64,000 nucleotides of DNA from Chitinophaga qingshengii. GTDB taxonomy: Bacteria; Bacteroidota; Bacteroidia; Chitinophagales; Chitinophagaceae. Shown piece by piece: positions 50,927-58,787 of this stretch (its first letter is position 1; every line of letters begins with the position of its first letter). The stretch is from assembly GCF_014529935.1 (NCBI RefSeq), contig NZ_JACVFC010000001.1:2976001-3040000 (forward strand), written 5' to 3'. The position numbers were made by a program, and so were the translations under genes. The notes beneath the pieces are model-generated. The model worked only from the letters and a program-made list of their open reading frames with translations. It ran no database searches and was not told the DNA's origin.

Positions 50927-50941
50927 TAGCATTTTATACTG

Positions 50942-51349
50942 TTACATAACGGCTCCCAATTTTGTATGCCCATTACCAGCCGGCATATCGTACAGCTTTT
51001 TCAGGTTTTTACCGTCAAGATCACAAGAGTAAATATCTTCCTTGTTGACGCCTGGAGTGGAGAAAGTGTAAACGGTAAAAAACAGTTTCTGTCCGTTGGG
51101 AGATACACGCACTTCTTCCCCGAAATGCTGTCCAGCCGCTAATGTTACATTTACTTTGGTTTGTGCTGATCCGTCATAGTTCATCAGCCAGATTTCCTCA
51201 GCGTTATCCACATACTTCAGAAATACTACTTTGGCAGGTACAGACACAGGCGTCTCCGCGTCAGCTGATTTTTTACAACTGATCTGGAATACTAACATAG
51301 ACGCGGAAAACAGCAGCAAGGCGAAGGAGCCGAGAACAAGTTTCTTCAT
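50942..51349 (-). CDS. TolB-like beta-propeller lipoprotein, short
   Basis: A 135-residue exported lipoprotein. The signal MKKLVLGSFALLLFSASMLVFQISC ends in a lipobox Cys near 25. The mature part has two WD40/TolB-type blades (IWLMNYDGSAQTKVNV..., RVSPNGQKLFFTVYTF...DIYSCDLDGKNLKKLYD). It is short for a propeller, so it could be a partial or ancestral fragment, or a small adaptor. No partner is seen. Confidence 0.72.
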   Translation of the reverse strand: MKKLVLGSFALLLFSASMLVFQISCKKSADAETPVSVPAKVVFLKYVDNAEEIWLMNYDGSAQTKVNVTLAAGQHFGEEVRVSPNGQKLFFTVYTFSTPGVNKEDIYSCDLDGKNLKKLYDMPAGNGHTKLGAVM

Positions 51350-51484
51350 AGTACAGCATGATATTAGTTAGGTACACAATTTAGACAATAAATATTTCGG
51401 GTTAAAAACATTTTAGATCAACTTCTCTTGTTATCTTATTAAAATTTTCTCTAAAAATTGTAAGTTCGTTGAAACAGCATTCCT

Positions 51485-51982
51485 ATGATGGAGCAACTGC
51501 AAACAGAACGGCTTTTTATACAACCCATCACCACACATGAAGCTGCCTTTGTTTTTGTATTAGTCAATACGCCCGCCTGGAAACAGTTTATCGGTGACCG
51601 GCACATATATCAGCTCAACGATGCCATCAATTATATCCAGCGGGTTATTGATAACCCGGATACGGATTTCAGGGTAGTATACCGGCAAAGCGACCAGCAG
51701 CCGATAGGTATTGTAACCCTGATCAAACGTGTTTACCTGCCGCATCATGATATCGGGTTTGCCTTTTTGCCGGAATATGCCAGTCACGGCTACGCCTATG
51801 AAGCCGCTTCTGCGCTGATGGAAGAACTACAGGAAGATAAAACCCATACCGCTATTATGGCTACCACCCTGCCAGGCAACGAGCGCTCCATCCGGTTGTT
51901 GGAAAAACTGGGACTGCAATACCAGGAGACGATCGTGTATAATGGTGAAGAACTGTTGCTATATGAGAAACTGCTGATTTAA
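51485..51982 (+). CDS. GNAT family N-acetyltransferase (RimJ/RimL type)
   Basis: A 165-residue GNAT: LQTERLFIQPITTHEAAFVFVLVNTPAWKQFIGDR, then IGFAFLPEYASHGYAYEAASALM with the acetyl-CoA loop (PEYASHGYAYE) and IMATTLPGNERSIRLLEKLGLQYQ. The acceptor is unknown. A single gene. Confidence 0.92.
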   Translation: MMEQLQTERLFIQPITTHEAAFVFVLVNTPAWKQFIGDRHIYQLNDAINYIQRVIDNPDTDFRVVYRQSDQQPIGIVTLIKRVYLPHHDIGFAFLPEYASHGYAYEAASALMEELQEDKTHTAIMATTLPGNERSIRLLEKLGLQYQETIVYNGEELLLYEKLLI

Positions 51983-51998
51983 TTCCTGAAGGAAGCCC

Positions 51999-52856
51999 TT
52001 ATAGCTGATACAGCGGTTTATAAAGTCCGTCTGATAACTGCACCAGTTCTGAATGAAGAGACTGAAGCTGCGCCACGTTTTGAGAGATCGTGTTTTTAGA
52101 CACAGATAATATCCCGTCTATTTTTTCATTAAAGTCCGGCGGTATTTTGGTGGCTCCCTGCAACTGCTCCATCACTCTTTTATCGCCGAGCGGGTAACGT
52201 TCATTGATAGCAAACACCGCAGCCACGAGGTTTTTAACGGCTCTCGCCAGGCATCCGACAGTATTATACACATCCTGCTTTTCTGCGAATCCGGCTGTTT
52301 GCCAAAGGGTAAACTCGGCCGACCAAAGCGATTGCCGGACGATGGTTTCCCTTAACCTGGGCGGATAGGTAGCCACCACCTGCTTCCAGGCAGCCAGTAT
52401 GCCGGCGTGGTCGTACAGCGGCCGGCAAATACTGATTTCCGCCAGGTATATCACGGAAGAAAAGCCATAAGGAGGTTGTTGTTCATAGTGGTTCTCCCAT
52501 TCTCCCCGCTGCGCCTTATCGATAGTATCCTGTACCTGATCGATGTTGCGATATAAAAAATCCACCTTGCCTTGTTCCGTCATCATCCAGGCGCCTCCGT
52601 TAACCCAGGGGCCCCATTCGTAAAAGGCCGTTACCGTAGCCGGACTAACAGCATATCGCTCCACAATGGTTTTGATATCGTTGGTATCAAAGGCATGTTG
52701 TGCATGGTAATAAATACCAATGTCCAGATCGGACTGTTCAGTAGCCATTCCTGCGGCATAGGAGCCTCCTAAAACAATTGCTTCCACACCTTCCACCTGC
52801 CGGAGATCTTCAGCAATGCGTGTTAATAATTGTAATTTATCTTCTGATAGATTCAT
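51999..52856 (-). CDS. Nucleotidyltransferase domain protein
   Basis: A 285-residue protein with an N-terminal polymerase-beta-like nucleotidyltransferase domain: VEGVEAIVLGGSYAAGMATEQSDLDIGIYY, the GGSxAxG...DxD motif (D-L-D-I). The rest (YGFSSVIYLAEISICRPLYDHAGILA, NTVGCLARAVKNLVAAVFAINERYP) resembles kanamycin/streptomycin-adenylyltransferase-like proteins. The start at 52856 overlaps the preceding stop (ATGA); the frame runs back to 52889. It may modify a small molecule or be an antitoxin-type enzyme. The substrate is unknown. Confidence 0.9.
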   Translation of the reverse strand: MNLSEDKLQLLTRIAEDLRQVEGVEAIVLGGSYAAGMATEQSDLDIGIYYHAQHAFDTNDIKTIVERYAVSPATVTAFYEWGPWVNGGAWMMTEQGKVDFLYRNIDQVQDTIDKAQRGEWENHYEQQPPYGFSSVIYLAEISICRPLYDHAGILAAWKQVVATYPPRLRETIVRQSLWSAEFTLWQTAGFAEKQDVYNTVGCLARAVKNLVAAVFAINERYPLGDKRVMEQLQGATKIPPDFNEKIDGILSVSKNTISQNVAQLQSLHSELVQLSDGLYKPLYQL

Positions 52857-53608
52857 GACCGGGTAATGATTTGGCCCGACAGCCAGCATTCCGCCTGAAT
52901 GACGCCGTTGACAACGGGAGGTTGATCAAAGAACGCTGCATCTGCCACCACATCAATTTCTCCACCCAGCGTTTCCACCAGCAGGGCATAGAAAATATGC
53001 CTGGTCAACGCATTGCGTTTGCGTTCCACCTGCTTGATAATACCCGTAAAAAAGCCGTATGCTTCCGGCCGGCCAGCTTCTTCCTCACTTTCTGCATCGG
53101 CAAACAAGCCGCTGGGAATAAATGACTGTACGGCAAATTTAGGTTCCGTTGTTTCCTCCGCAGCAAAGGCCGCTTCACTTTCAAACAGCTGTACCTGCTG
53201 CGCAAAAGCAGTCAGCTGAATTTCAACGTCCGCCGGAAAATAAAAAGGTTCCAATATCCGGAAATCAGGCGCATCGAATACGAAGGGATATAAACCACTT
53301 TGGGGGTCTAGTTTATTGGCAGGCGCGGCCCAGCAATAAAAGCCGCCATCCAGCGGATTGGGTCTTTCTACCATCCTGGTAAGGCAAACCTTTCTACGGC
53401 TTTTTCCTTTGTAATGCGGGTTTACACCGATGCAGGTCTGTTCGTTACTGATCTGCATCCAGAGCTCACCGCCGGATTCATCTGCATACACCGCATAAGC
53501 ACCGTCCTTTACTTTGATGCTCGTACTGTCGGGATAAGTTTTTTCCAGCAGTTCCTGAAATTCTTCATCCGAGTTGATACTAAAACCGATGTCTGAAAAG
53601 TTGCTCAT
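52853..53608 (-). CDS. Protein of unknown function coupled to a nucleotidyltransferase
   Basis: A 251-residue soluble acidic protein without signal or membrane segment. It begins MSNFSDIGFSINSDEEFQELLEKTYPDSTSIKVKDGAYAVYADESGGELWMQISNEQTCIGVNPHYKG, and its middle has LDGGFYCWAAPANKLDPQSGLYPFVFDAPDF. I do not recognise the family. The nucleotidyltransferase gene begins inside its stop codon (ATGA), so the two are co-translated and perhaps function together. Confidence 0.75.
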   Translation of the reverse strand: MSNFSDIGFSINSDEEFQELLEKTYPDSTSIKVKDGAYAVYADESGGELWMQISNEQTCIGVNPHYKGKSRRKVCLTRMVERPNPLDGGFYCWAAPANKLDPQSGLYPFVFDAPDFRILEPFYFPADVEIQLTAFAQQVQLFESEAAFAAEETTEPKFAVQSFIPSGLFADAESEEEAGRPEAYGFFTGIIKQVERKRNALTRHIFYALLVETLGGEIDVVADAAFFDQPPVVNGVIQAECWLSGQIITRS

Positions 53609-53668
53609 GCATTTACCTTTTTAAGACTGGAAAGGTACAAAAGTCAGTAACAAACCCGGAAGCCCATC

Positions 53669-54190
53669 TCAGATTTTTTCAATGGAAGCAATATTGATGC
53701 CTCTGAAACAATCATCCTGACATCCGTCCGGCACATATCCGGCGCTGGACATCATTCCATTATTTTTCGCCTCAAAATAAACCTTGCCATCCGATCTCTT
53801 CACCAGCCACTCCTGCCGTGCCCGTTCGTAGATTTCATCCATGGTAACGGCTTTAAATCCATTTGTTTTTGAGTTGATAGCTGCTTCATCTTCCTCCCAT
53901 TGTTCATAGGTCACTATTTCCGGAGGCCGGTTGCCGTTAGGACCCTTTGCAATAAAAGAACGATGAACAATTTTTCCGGATTGCACTGTAATAGTTGTTT
54001 CTGTGCTTTCTCCTGTCCATGAACCGCTTGTTACCTTATAGCGATAAGAGTTAGCGTTGGCATCTTTAAAGTTGAGCCAGGCCTTATAACTATTCTGAAA
54101 GTCGCTTTTATATTCAATTTTATCCTTTTTACAGGCTACAAACAACAATGAGGTCAGCAACAATACAAGTACGTAAATATTATTTTTCAT
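53669..54190 (-). CDS. Lipoprotein, possible DUF6174 type
   Basis: A 173-residue exported lipoprotein: signal MKNNIYVLVLLLTSLLFVAC, lipobox Cys 20, then KKDKIEYKSDFQNSYKAWLNFKDANANSYRYKVTSGSW, similar in style to DUF6174-like proteins. A C-terminal Cys pair (DGCQDDC) and MMSSAGYVPDGC suggest a folded, disulfide-held domain. The function is unknown, and the family match is from memory of pattern only. Confidence 0.7.
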   Translation of the reverse strand: MKNNIYVLVLLLTSLLFVACKKDKIEYKSDFQNSYKAWLNFKDANANSYRYKVTSGSWTGESTETTITVQSGKIVHRSFIAKGPNGNRPPEIVTYEQWEEDEAAINSKTNGFKAVTMDEIYERARQEWLVKRSDGKVYFEAKNNGMMSSAGYVPDGCQDDCFRGINIASIEKI

Positions 54191-54266
54191 ACGGTGGTTT
54201 TCAGGTGAAACGGGGCGCAGCCCGCCAATGTTACACCTGCTATCTTATCAAGACTGTAAAAGTGTC

Positions 54267-54638
54267 TTATAACTGTTTGATGATCTCCTGCCGGTGCGCA
54301 AGTCCCCAGGTGATCATGGCATCAAAAACGGGTTTGATTTCTCTTCCTGACTTCGTGAGTTCATACTCCACAAAGCCAGGGTCCTGTACGGTACGGGATA
54401 CGATACCATTTATTTCCAGGTCTTTCAACTCTTTGGAGAGCATTCTTGGATTAATATCCGGGATGAATTTTTCTATTTCACTGAAACGTTTTCTGCCGGT
54501 GGTGAGCGCGCCTATTACATGCAGTTTCCATTTGCCGGTGAATACATTCAGTGCATCATTCAAAGCCAGCATATATTCTTTCGGGCAATCTTCGGGCGAT
54601 AACCGGTAATTCGCCCATGTGTCGTATGGCTTTTTCAT
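54267..54638 (-). CDS. HxlR family transcriptional regulator
   Basis: A 123-residue winged-helix HxlR/ArsR-like regulator: ECPKEYMLALNDALNVFTGKWKLHVIGALTTGRKRFSEIEKFIPDINPRMLSKELKDLEINGIVSRTV, then VEYELTKSGREIKPVFDAMITWG. The N-terminal CPKEY is the usual place of a redox-sensing Cys in this family. It is divergent from doxX, and an inverted repeat lies between them, so HxlR likely controls doxX in response to thiol or electrophile stress. Confidence 0.94.
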   Translation of the reverse strand: MKKPYDTWANYRLSPEDCPKEYMLALNDALNVFTGKWKLHVIGALTTGRKRFSEIEKFIPDINPRMLSKELKDLEINGIVSRTVQDPGFVEYELTKSGREIKPVFDAMITWGLAHRQEIIKQL

Positions 54639-54659
54639 ATCAACGTATTTACGGCGAGC

Positions 54660-54677
54660 ACTATACTACGGTATAGT
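54660..54677. promoter_or_regulatory. Predicted HxlR operator
   Basis: ACTATAC, spacer TACG, GTATAGT: a perfect 7-4-7 inverted repeat between the divergent hxlR and doxX genes, 27 bases before the doxX -7 box. HxlR-type proteins bind such sites. A second, weaker TTAC..GTAA half-pair follows just downstream. Confidence 0.65.
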
Positions 54678-54704
54678 ACTTACCTTTTAATAGTAAAGCT
54701 AGCC

Positions 54705-54712
54705 TAATTTTG
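54705..54712 (+). promoter_or_regulatory. Promoter -7 box of the second doxX gene
   Basis: TAATTTTG fits TAnnTTTG, 20 bases before the ATG at 54733. A TTA at 54680 lies 22 bases upstream as a weak -33. The HxlR palindrome sits just upstream. Confidence 0.6.
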
Positions 54713-54732
54713 GTGCAACAAAAATCATTTTT

Positions 54733-55149
54733 ATGCAACAAAAACGAAGTGCTTTTTTATACATACTGTTATGGGCCGTGCAATTACTGGTGGCCGCCCT
54801 GTTCCTTTTATCCGGCGTGATGAAGCTGGGCTATCCCATTACCAAACTCGCAGCGCTGTATCCATGGACAGGACAGGTTTCCGCCGCATTTGTCCGCCTG
54901 ATGGGCGTGGTAGACCTGGCCGGTGGATTAGGTTTATTATTACCGTCCCTGTTGCGGATCAAACCCTCACTAACAGTATGGGCCGCCATTGGCATTGTTA
55001 TACTGATGGCATCAGCCATTGTATTTCATGTTTCCCGGGGTGAGCAGTCCGTAACAGGATTTAACGTAGTAGTGGCATTACTGGCCGCTGTAGTAGCCTG
55101 GGGAAGGTATCGTAAATATCCTGTCACGCCTCGTGCGCAGTGCATATAG
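54733..55149 (+). CDS. DoxX-like membrane protein
   Basis: A 138-residue protein with four membrane helices and DoxX-type sequence: LLWAVQLLVAALFLLSGVMKLGYPITKLAALYPW, then FVRLMGVVDLAGGLGLLLPSLLRIKPSLTVWAAIGIVILMASAI and FNVVVALLAAVVAWGRY. It is divergent from hxlR with an operator between, a common arrangement for redox- or quinone-stress-induced genes. The crp-type gene follows 24 bases after the stop. The first doxX in the window (21502) belongs to a MarR unit, so two regulators control two DoxX proteins. Confidence 0.9.
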   Translation: MQQKRSAFLYILLWAVQLLVAALFLLSGVMKLGYPITKLAALYPWTGQVSAAFVRLMGVVDLAGGLGLLLPSLLRIKPSLTVWAAIGIVILMASAIVFHVSRGEQSVTGFNVVVALLAAVVAWGRYRKYPVTPRAQCI

Positions 55150-55159
55150 GGAACTTCTG

Positions 55160-55167
55160 TATATTTG
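55160..55167 (+). promoter_or_regulatory. Putative -7 box of the third crp-type gene
   Basis: TATATTTG fits TAnnTTTG, but it ends 6 bases before the ATG at 55174. If active, the transcript would be leaderless. A clear -33 is not seen, and readthrough from doxX is the alternative. Confidence 0.4.
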
Positions 55168-55173
55168 ATATTG

Positions 55174-55752
55174 ATGACCGGATATACACCCATCCTGCAA
55201 AATGTGGAGAAACATATTTCTCTTTCAGAAGAGGAAAAAGTATTCTTTTGCTCCCTGCTGCAACAGCGGCAATATCACAAAAAAGCATACCTGCATCGTG
55301 AAGGCAACGTTTGCAGCCAGTTGTTTTTTATCACCAGCGGTTGCGTGAAGAATTACCTGCTGGATGCCAAAAGCAATGAGCACATTTTAACCATTGCCAT
55401 TGCCGACTGGTGGGTAGCAGATTACCAGAGCCTTGTCTTTGATACACCATCAGAGCTTTTTATAGAAGCAGTAGATCCTACTACTGTACTGCTGTTGAGC
55501 AAAGAAAACCGGGAAGCGCTGCTGGCGAAAATTCCCCGGTTTGAACGCTACTTCAGAATTCTTACGGAGCGGGCATTTGCGGTCAGCCAGCAACGGATTA
55601 CAGATATACTGAGCCTTCCGGCAGCAGCCCGGTACGAGAAATTCCTGGAGCACTATCACCGGATTGCCGGATCTTTCAGTCAACAACAGATAGCTTCCTT
55701 TATAGGTGTTACACCCGCATTCTTCAGCCGGATGCTGAAAGCCAAACGTTAA
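55174..55752 (+). CDS. Crp/Fnr family transcriptional regulator
   Basis: A 192-residue regulator starting at the ATG at 55174; an earlier TTG in frame would overlap a promoter-like box. Beta-roll FFCSLLQQRQYHKKAYLHREGNVCSQLFFITSGCVKNYLLDAKSNEHILTIAIADWWVADYQS, dimer helix, then a short C-terminal helix-turn-helix (FSQQQIASFIGVTPAFFSRMLKAKR). It is the third Crp-type protein in the window. It follows doxX and precedes an exported isochorismatase-like gene, but a strong terminator lies between. Confidence 0.9.
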   Translation: MTGYTPILQNVEKHISLSEEEKVFFCSLLQQRQYHKKAYLHREGNVCSQLFFITSGCVKNYLLDAKSNEHILTIAIADWWVADYQSLVFDTPSELFIEAVDPTTVLLLSKENREALLAKIPRFERYFRILTERAFAVSQQRITDILSLPAAARYEKFLEHYHRIAGSFSQQQIASFIGVTPAFFSRMLKAKR

Positions 55753-55761
55753 TAAAAAAAA

Positions 55762-55801
55762 GTCTTTCACTTGACCTACATCAAGTGAAAGGCTTTTTAT
55801 T
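55762..55801 (+). terminator. Terminator after the third crp-type gene
   Basis: CTTTCACTTGA (55764-55774) pairs with TCAAGTGAAAG (55781-55791), loop CCTACA, then GCTTTTTATT. Stem and T tract are both good. Confidence 0.9.
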
Positions 55802-55863
55802 ATCCCCACCTTTGTTGTGTAAAGCGCTTTACACATTTTTCATTCTTTAAAACATTTCAACTC

Positions 55864-56502
55864 ATGCACATGCGTTGCCTTCGGGTATCCTTAATGGGAC
55901 TGCTTTTGCTACTCCTTACCGGAAACATATTCGCCACTGGCACACCTAAAAAAACAAACATGAAAAAACAAGCGCTTTTAATTATCGATGTCCAGCAGGA
56001 TTATTTCAAAGGAGGGAAAATGGAATTGTCTAACCCCGATGCCGCCGCCGCCAATACCCGCCTTATATTGGAGCGATGCCGTCAGCAAGGCATACCTGTT
56101 ATATACATTCAACATGCAGCAGATGCTGCCGCAGGATTCCTGGTAGCCGGCACACCCGGCGCCGATATACACTCCTCCATACAGCCGTTACCGGGAGAGA
56201 TGATCATCACCAAACATTATCCGAACAGTTTTCGCGAAACAACGCTGCTCGCTGATCTGCAACAGGCTGGCATCACCCACCTGATCATCACCGGTATGAT
56301 GACCCATGTATGTATAGACGCCACCACCAGAGCCGCCAAAGACTTCGGATTTCATTGCACCGTTATCGCCGACGCCACCGCCACCAGGGATTTGGAAGTG
56401 GATGGACAGAAGGTGCCCGCAACAGACGTACAGCGGGCGTTGATTGGATCATTGGGCTTTTATTATGCTGATATAGTGAATACAGCGGAGTATTTAAGAT
56501 AA
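55864..56502 (+). CDS. Exported isochorismatase-like cysteine hydrolase
   Basis: A 212-residue protein with an N-terminal signal peptide (MHMRCLRVSLMGLLLLLLTGNIFATG). The isochorismatase-type triad is present: D42 in LLIIDVQQDYF, K117 in IITKHYPNSF, and C150 in MTHVCIDATTRAAKDFG. The Cys marks it as an amidase-type family member (nicotinamidase/ N-carbamoylsarcosine-like). Most relatives are cytoplasmic, so the signal peptide is notable; an internal ATG at 55960 (MKKQALLIIDVQ) would give a normal cytoplasmic form. Confidence 0.9.
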   Translation: MHMRCLRVSLMGLLLLLLTGNIFATGTPKKTNMKKQALLIIDVQQDYFKGGKMELSNPDAAAANTRLILERCRQQGIPVIYIQHAADAAAGFLVAGTPGADIHSSIQPLPGEMIITKHYPNSFRETTLLADLQQAGITHLIITGMMTHVCIDATTRAAKDFGFHCTVIADATATRDLEVDGQKVPATDVQRALIGSLGFYYADIVNTAEYLR

Positions 56503-56570
56503 GGTGTTTGTCCGGAGCGTTGAATGGCTGCAATGCTCCGGATACCCGCTAAACAGGCTATATTTAACTG

Positions 56571-57128
56571 ATGATACATTTATATACAAGCCGCGCCAAA
56601 TTTGATAAGCGTGATGGCGCCTGGTCCCAATACATTGAATGGAGCAGGCTGACCCAACTTACAGAACTGGTTTCGTTAGACACTGGGTTGAATGAAGTAT
56701 TGGTTGAAGCTGACCGGCATAGCGATGAATACTGGCAGGAAATTGTTTTGGAAGGCTGTTATCCGACGGGCTTTTTCAGGACATTGGATTATGTGCTTAA
56801 GCATACAAATCATCCCGGGGATTTCAATTTATTAACCGTAGTAATCGAGCCTGCATATGATTGCTCCTTCGTTCCATTAGATGGTTATGAATTCCTGGGA
56901 TATGATCTTTTGGATCAATACTATGACACCAGCGCACTCAGCAACTGCGGTGGGTTTGATGAAACATTTTTACCGGAAGATTTAAATAACGTCGGCCTGA
57001 TTGATAATTATGAAAAAGCCTATACAATAAAGAAAAAACTGAGAGAGAATAATCCGGGAGAGGATCATGCAGACACCAACGTTATTGCCATTTGGCGGAG
57101 CAACAAGCCCAGGCAGGTTATCGAATAA
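56571..57128 (+). CDS. Protein of unknown function
   Basis: A 185-residue soluble acidic protein with no signal. Notable segments are QYIEWSRLTQLTELVSLDTGLNEVLVEADRH, GCYPTGFFRTLDYVLKHT, DGYEFLGYDLLDQYYDTSALSNCGGFDETFLPEDLNNVGLIDNYEKAYTI and NNPGEDHADTNVIAIWRSNKP. The pattern is familiar from small, uncharacterised Bacteroidota proteins that often occur as single genes, in the size range of polymorphic-toxin immunity proteins. No toxin is adjacent, so this is only a thought. Confidence 0.75.
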   Translation: MIHLYTSRAKFDKRDGAWSQYIEWSRLTQLTELVSLDTGLNEVLVEADRHSDEYWQEIVLEGCYPTGFFRTLDYVLKHTNHPGDFNLLTVVIEPAYDCSFVPLDGYEFLGYDLLDQYYDTSALSNCGGFDETFLPEDLNNVGLIDNYEKAYTIKKKLRENNPGEDHADTNVIAIWRSNKPRQVIE

Positions 57129-57195
57129 CAGTTTTCCCTACTGACATAACGCTGTCACTACCGGTATTTTCCTTTGTTGTTCTAAAACATTCACT

Positions 57196-57609
57196 ATGAA
57201 TTTTTCTTCAGCAAGGATTATTACCGCAGACATTAAGCGGCTCGTTCAGTTCTACGAACATATCACCGGAATATCCATGACATGGTACACCGATGATTTT
57301 GCGGAACTCCATACACCACTGGCATCGCTGGCTATCGGCAGTACCAAAACGCTGGCATTATTTGGCGGAGACGAAGTGGCCCTGGCCGCTACTAACTGCT
57401 CCGTTATCATTGAGTTCAGGGTAGCCGATGTTGATGAGCGTTACGAGGCGTTAGCGAGCATCATAGATACCGCGGTGGTGCAAAAGCCCACTACGATGCC
57501 CTGGGGTAACCGGTCGTTGTTATTCAGGGACCCGGACGGCAATCTGGTTAACTTCTTCGCCCCGGCAACAGCAGAAGCAAAAAGCAGATTTGAAAAAGCA
57601 CATTCATAA
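57196..57609 (+). CDS. VOC (vicinal oxygen chelate) family protein
   Basis: A 137-residue glyoxalase/bleomycin-resistance-fold protein: FSSARIITADIKRLVQFYEHITGISMTWYTDDFAELHT, then FRVADVDERYEALASIIDTAVVQKPTTMPWGNRSLLFRDPDGNLVNFF. The last part (FRDPDGNLVNFF) is the family hallmark. Metal ligands His/Glu are partly present (E in FAELHT, but the first His and the last Glu are replaced: NLVNFF in place of NLIEL). It may therefore be a binding protein and not an enzyme. A terminator follows. Confidence 0.9.
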   Translation: MNFSSARIITADIKRLVQFYEHITGISMTWYTDDFAELHTPLASLAIGSTKTLALFGGDEVALAATNCSVIIEFRVADVDERYEALASIIDTAVVQKPTTMPWGNRSLLFRDPDGNLVNFFAPATAEAKSRFEKAHS

Positions 57610-57638
57610 GGTGGTGTGTATACCTTCAAGACAGATAA

Positions 57639-57670
57639 AACTCCCGGCATGAGCCGGGAGTTGCTTTTTC
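57639..57670 (+). terminator. Terminator of the VOC gene
   Basis: AACTCCCGGC, loop ATGA, GCCGGGAGTT, then GCTTTTTC, 30 bases past the stop. Confidence 0.85.
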
Positions 57671-57803
57671 AGCTGGGCACTCTCTCAGGTTATTCTTGAA
57701 TAATTGCTTACATTTAGGGTACACATTTTCTACTACCCCATTAGAATTTCCCCCAAAAGCCAGACCCCGGCAACAAACTGTCATCATCTTAAAAATTACA
57801 ATT

Positions 57804-58076
57804 ATGCCTAAGTATGTTATTGAACGTGAAATCCCTGACGCCGGTAAGCTGTCAGGAGAACAACTGAAAGCCATTTCACAAACATCCTGCGGTGTTTTGA
57901 GGAATATGGGACCTGAGATTCAATGGATACAGAGTTATGTGACAGGCGATAAAATCTATTGTGTGTATATTGCTCCTAATGAAGCCATGATCAGAGAACA
58001 CGCCAAACAGGGAGGTTTTCCGGCTAATGCCATCAGTGAAGTGGCGACGATTATTGATCCGACCACTGCAGAATAA
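57804..58076 (+). CDS. DUF4242 family protein
   Basis: A 90-residue protein started at the ATG at 57804, giving MPKYVIEREIPDAGKLSGEQLKAISQTSCGVLRNMGPEIQWIQSYVTGDKIYCVYIAPNEAMIREHAKQGGFPANAISEVATIIDPTTAE, which is cut here only for length description: a ferredoxin-like DUF4242 domain whose start (YVIER-IP-AG) and end (AI-EVATIIDP) are typical. Relatives are annotated as nickel-binding or monooxygenase-like small proteins, without firm function. The frame extends back to 57696 but that part is not conserved. Confidence 0.9.
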   Translation: MPKYVIEREIPDAGKLSGEQLKAISQTSCGVLRNMGPEIQWIQSYVTGDKIYCVYIAPNEAMIREHAKQGGFPANAISEVATIIDPTTAE

Positions 58077-58087
58077 GACTTGCATAA

Positions 58088-58140
58088 AAATCAAAAAGGG
58101 AAAGATGGCCGAATGGCTGTCTTTTCCATTTTTGATTTGA
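58088..58140 (+). terminator. Terminator of the DUF4242 gene
   Basis: A long imperfect stem: AAATCAAAAAGGGAAAGATG with the complementary CTTTTCCATTTTTGATTT and inner GCC/GGC, loop GAAT. It ends the DUF4242 transcript before the DUF2975 promoter. Confidence 0.8.
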
Positions 58141-58202
58141 AATAATGAGAGTTATAATTATCATGTTTTATTAAAAAATTAAAATAAAACGATAAAAAAT
58201 AG

Positions 58203-58231
58203 TTGTAATAATTAAAAACCCAATAACTTTG
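58203..58231 (+). promoter_or_regulatory. Promoter of the DUF2975-XRE operon
   Basis: TTG (58203-58205), 18 bases, TAACTTTG (58224-58231), a good Bacteroidota promoter. The start of transcription would be about 8 bases before the ATG at 58246, so the leader is very short. Confidence 0.75.
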
Positions 58232-58245
58232 CAGAAAAGAGTTTT

Positions 58246-58785
58246 ATGTCAAAAACAAAACCCGGCAACATTTTAATTAACCTTGCTGTATACGGCACGT
58301 TGCTATTTTCAGCACAGGGGCTGATATACTATATCAGATGGTTCATCCCTTTCCTGACAAATCAACATTCCTACATTGTTCCTCCTGATAAGATGCCCCT
58401 CATGTGGTTCATAGGAAAGATCATTAGCAATGCAGTATTTTTATCAGTGGGTATACTACTCTTAAAACTTTTTACGAACTATCGCAAGTCCGGTTTTCTG
58501 GGAAAAGAAAGCCTCCGCATTTTTGATTGGGTCATCATTTCCTGTCTGATCCTGGCGTTCCTTGGATTTACACAAACTGTCTGTGATAATTTCTATGAAG
58601 TACACCTGGAGCAATGGACTTCACTGTGGAGCATATCCAACCTATTACTCCGGTCCTTTACCCGGTTGCTGGTATTCAGGGAACCTCAAACTATGTACCT
58701 GCTGGTAGCGGCCATTCTTTGGGCTGTCAGACAATTTGTAGTGAAAGCCGTAACGCTTAAAAAAGAAAACGAACTATTCATATAA
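58246..58785 (+). CDS. DUF2975 family membrane protein
   Basis: A 179-residue protein with four membrane helices, of the DUF2975 type (ILINLAVYGTLLFSAQGLIYYIRWFI; FIGKIISNAVFLSVGILLLKLF; IFDWVIISCLILAFLGFTQTV; MYLLVAAILWAVRQFVVKAVTLKKENELFI). The C-terminal LKKENELFI is the family end. It is followed 3 bases later by a small XRE-type regulator, the usual partner of DUF2975 genes, and the pair has one promoter. Function unknown; perhaps a membrane sensor for the regulator. Confidence 0.92.
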   Translation: MSKTKPGNILINLAVYGTLLFSAQGLIYYIRWFIPFLTNQHSYIVPPDKMPLMWFIGKIISNAVFLSVGILLLKLFTNYRKSGFLGKESLRIFDWVIISCLILAFLGFTQTVCDNFYEVHLEQWTSLWSISNLLLRSFTRLLVFREPQTMYLLVAAILWAVRQFVVKAVTLKKENELFI

Positions 58786-58787
58786 TC

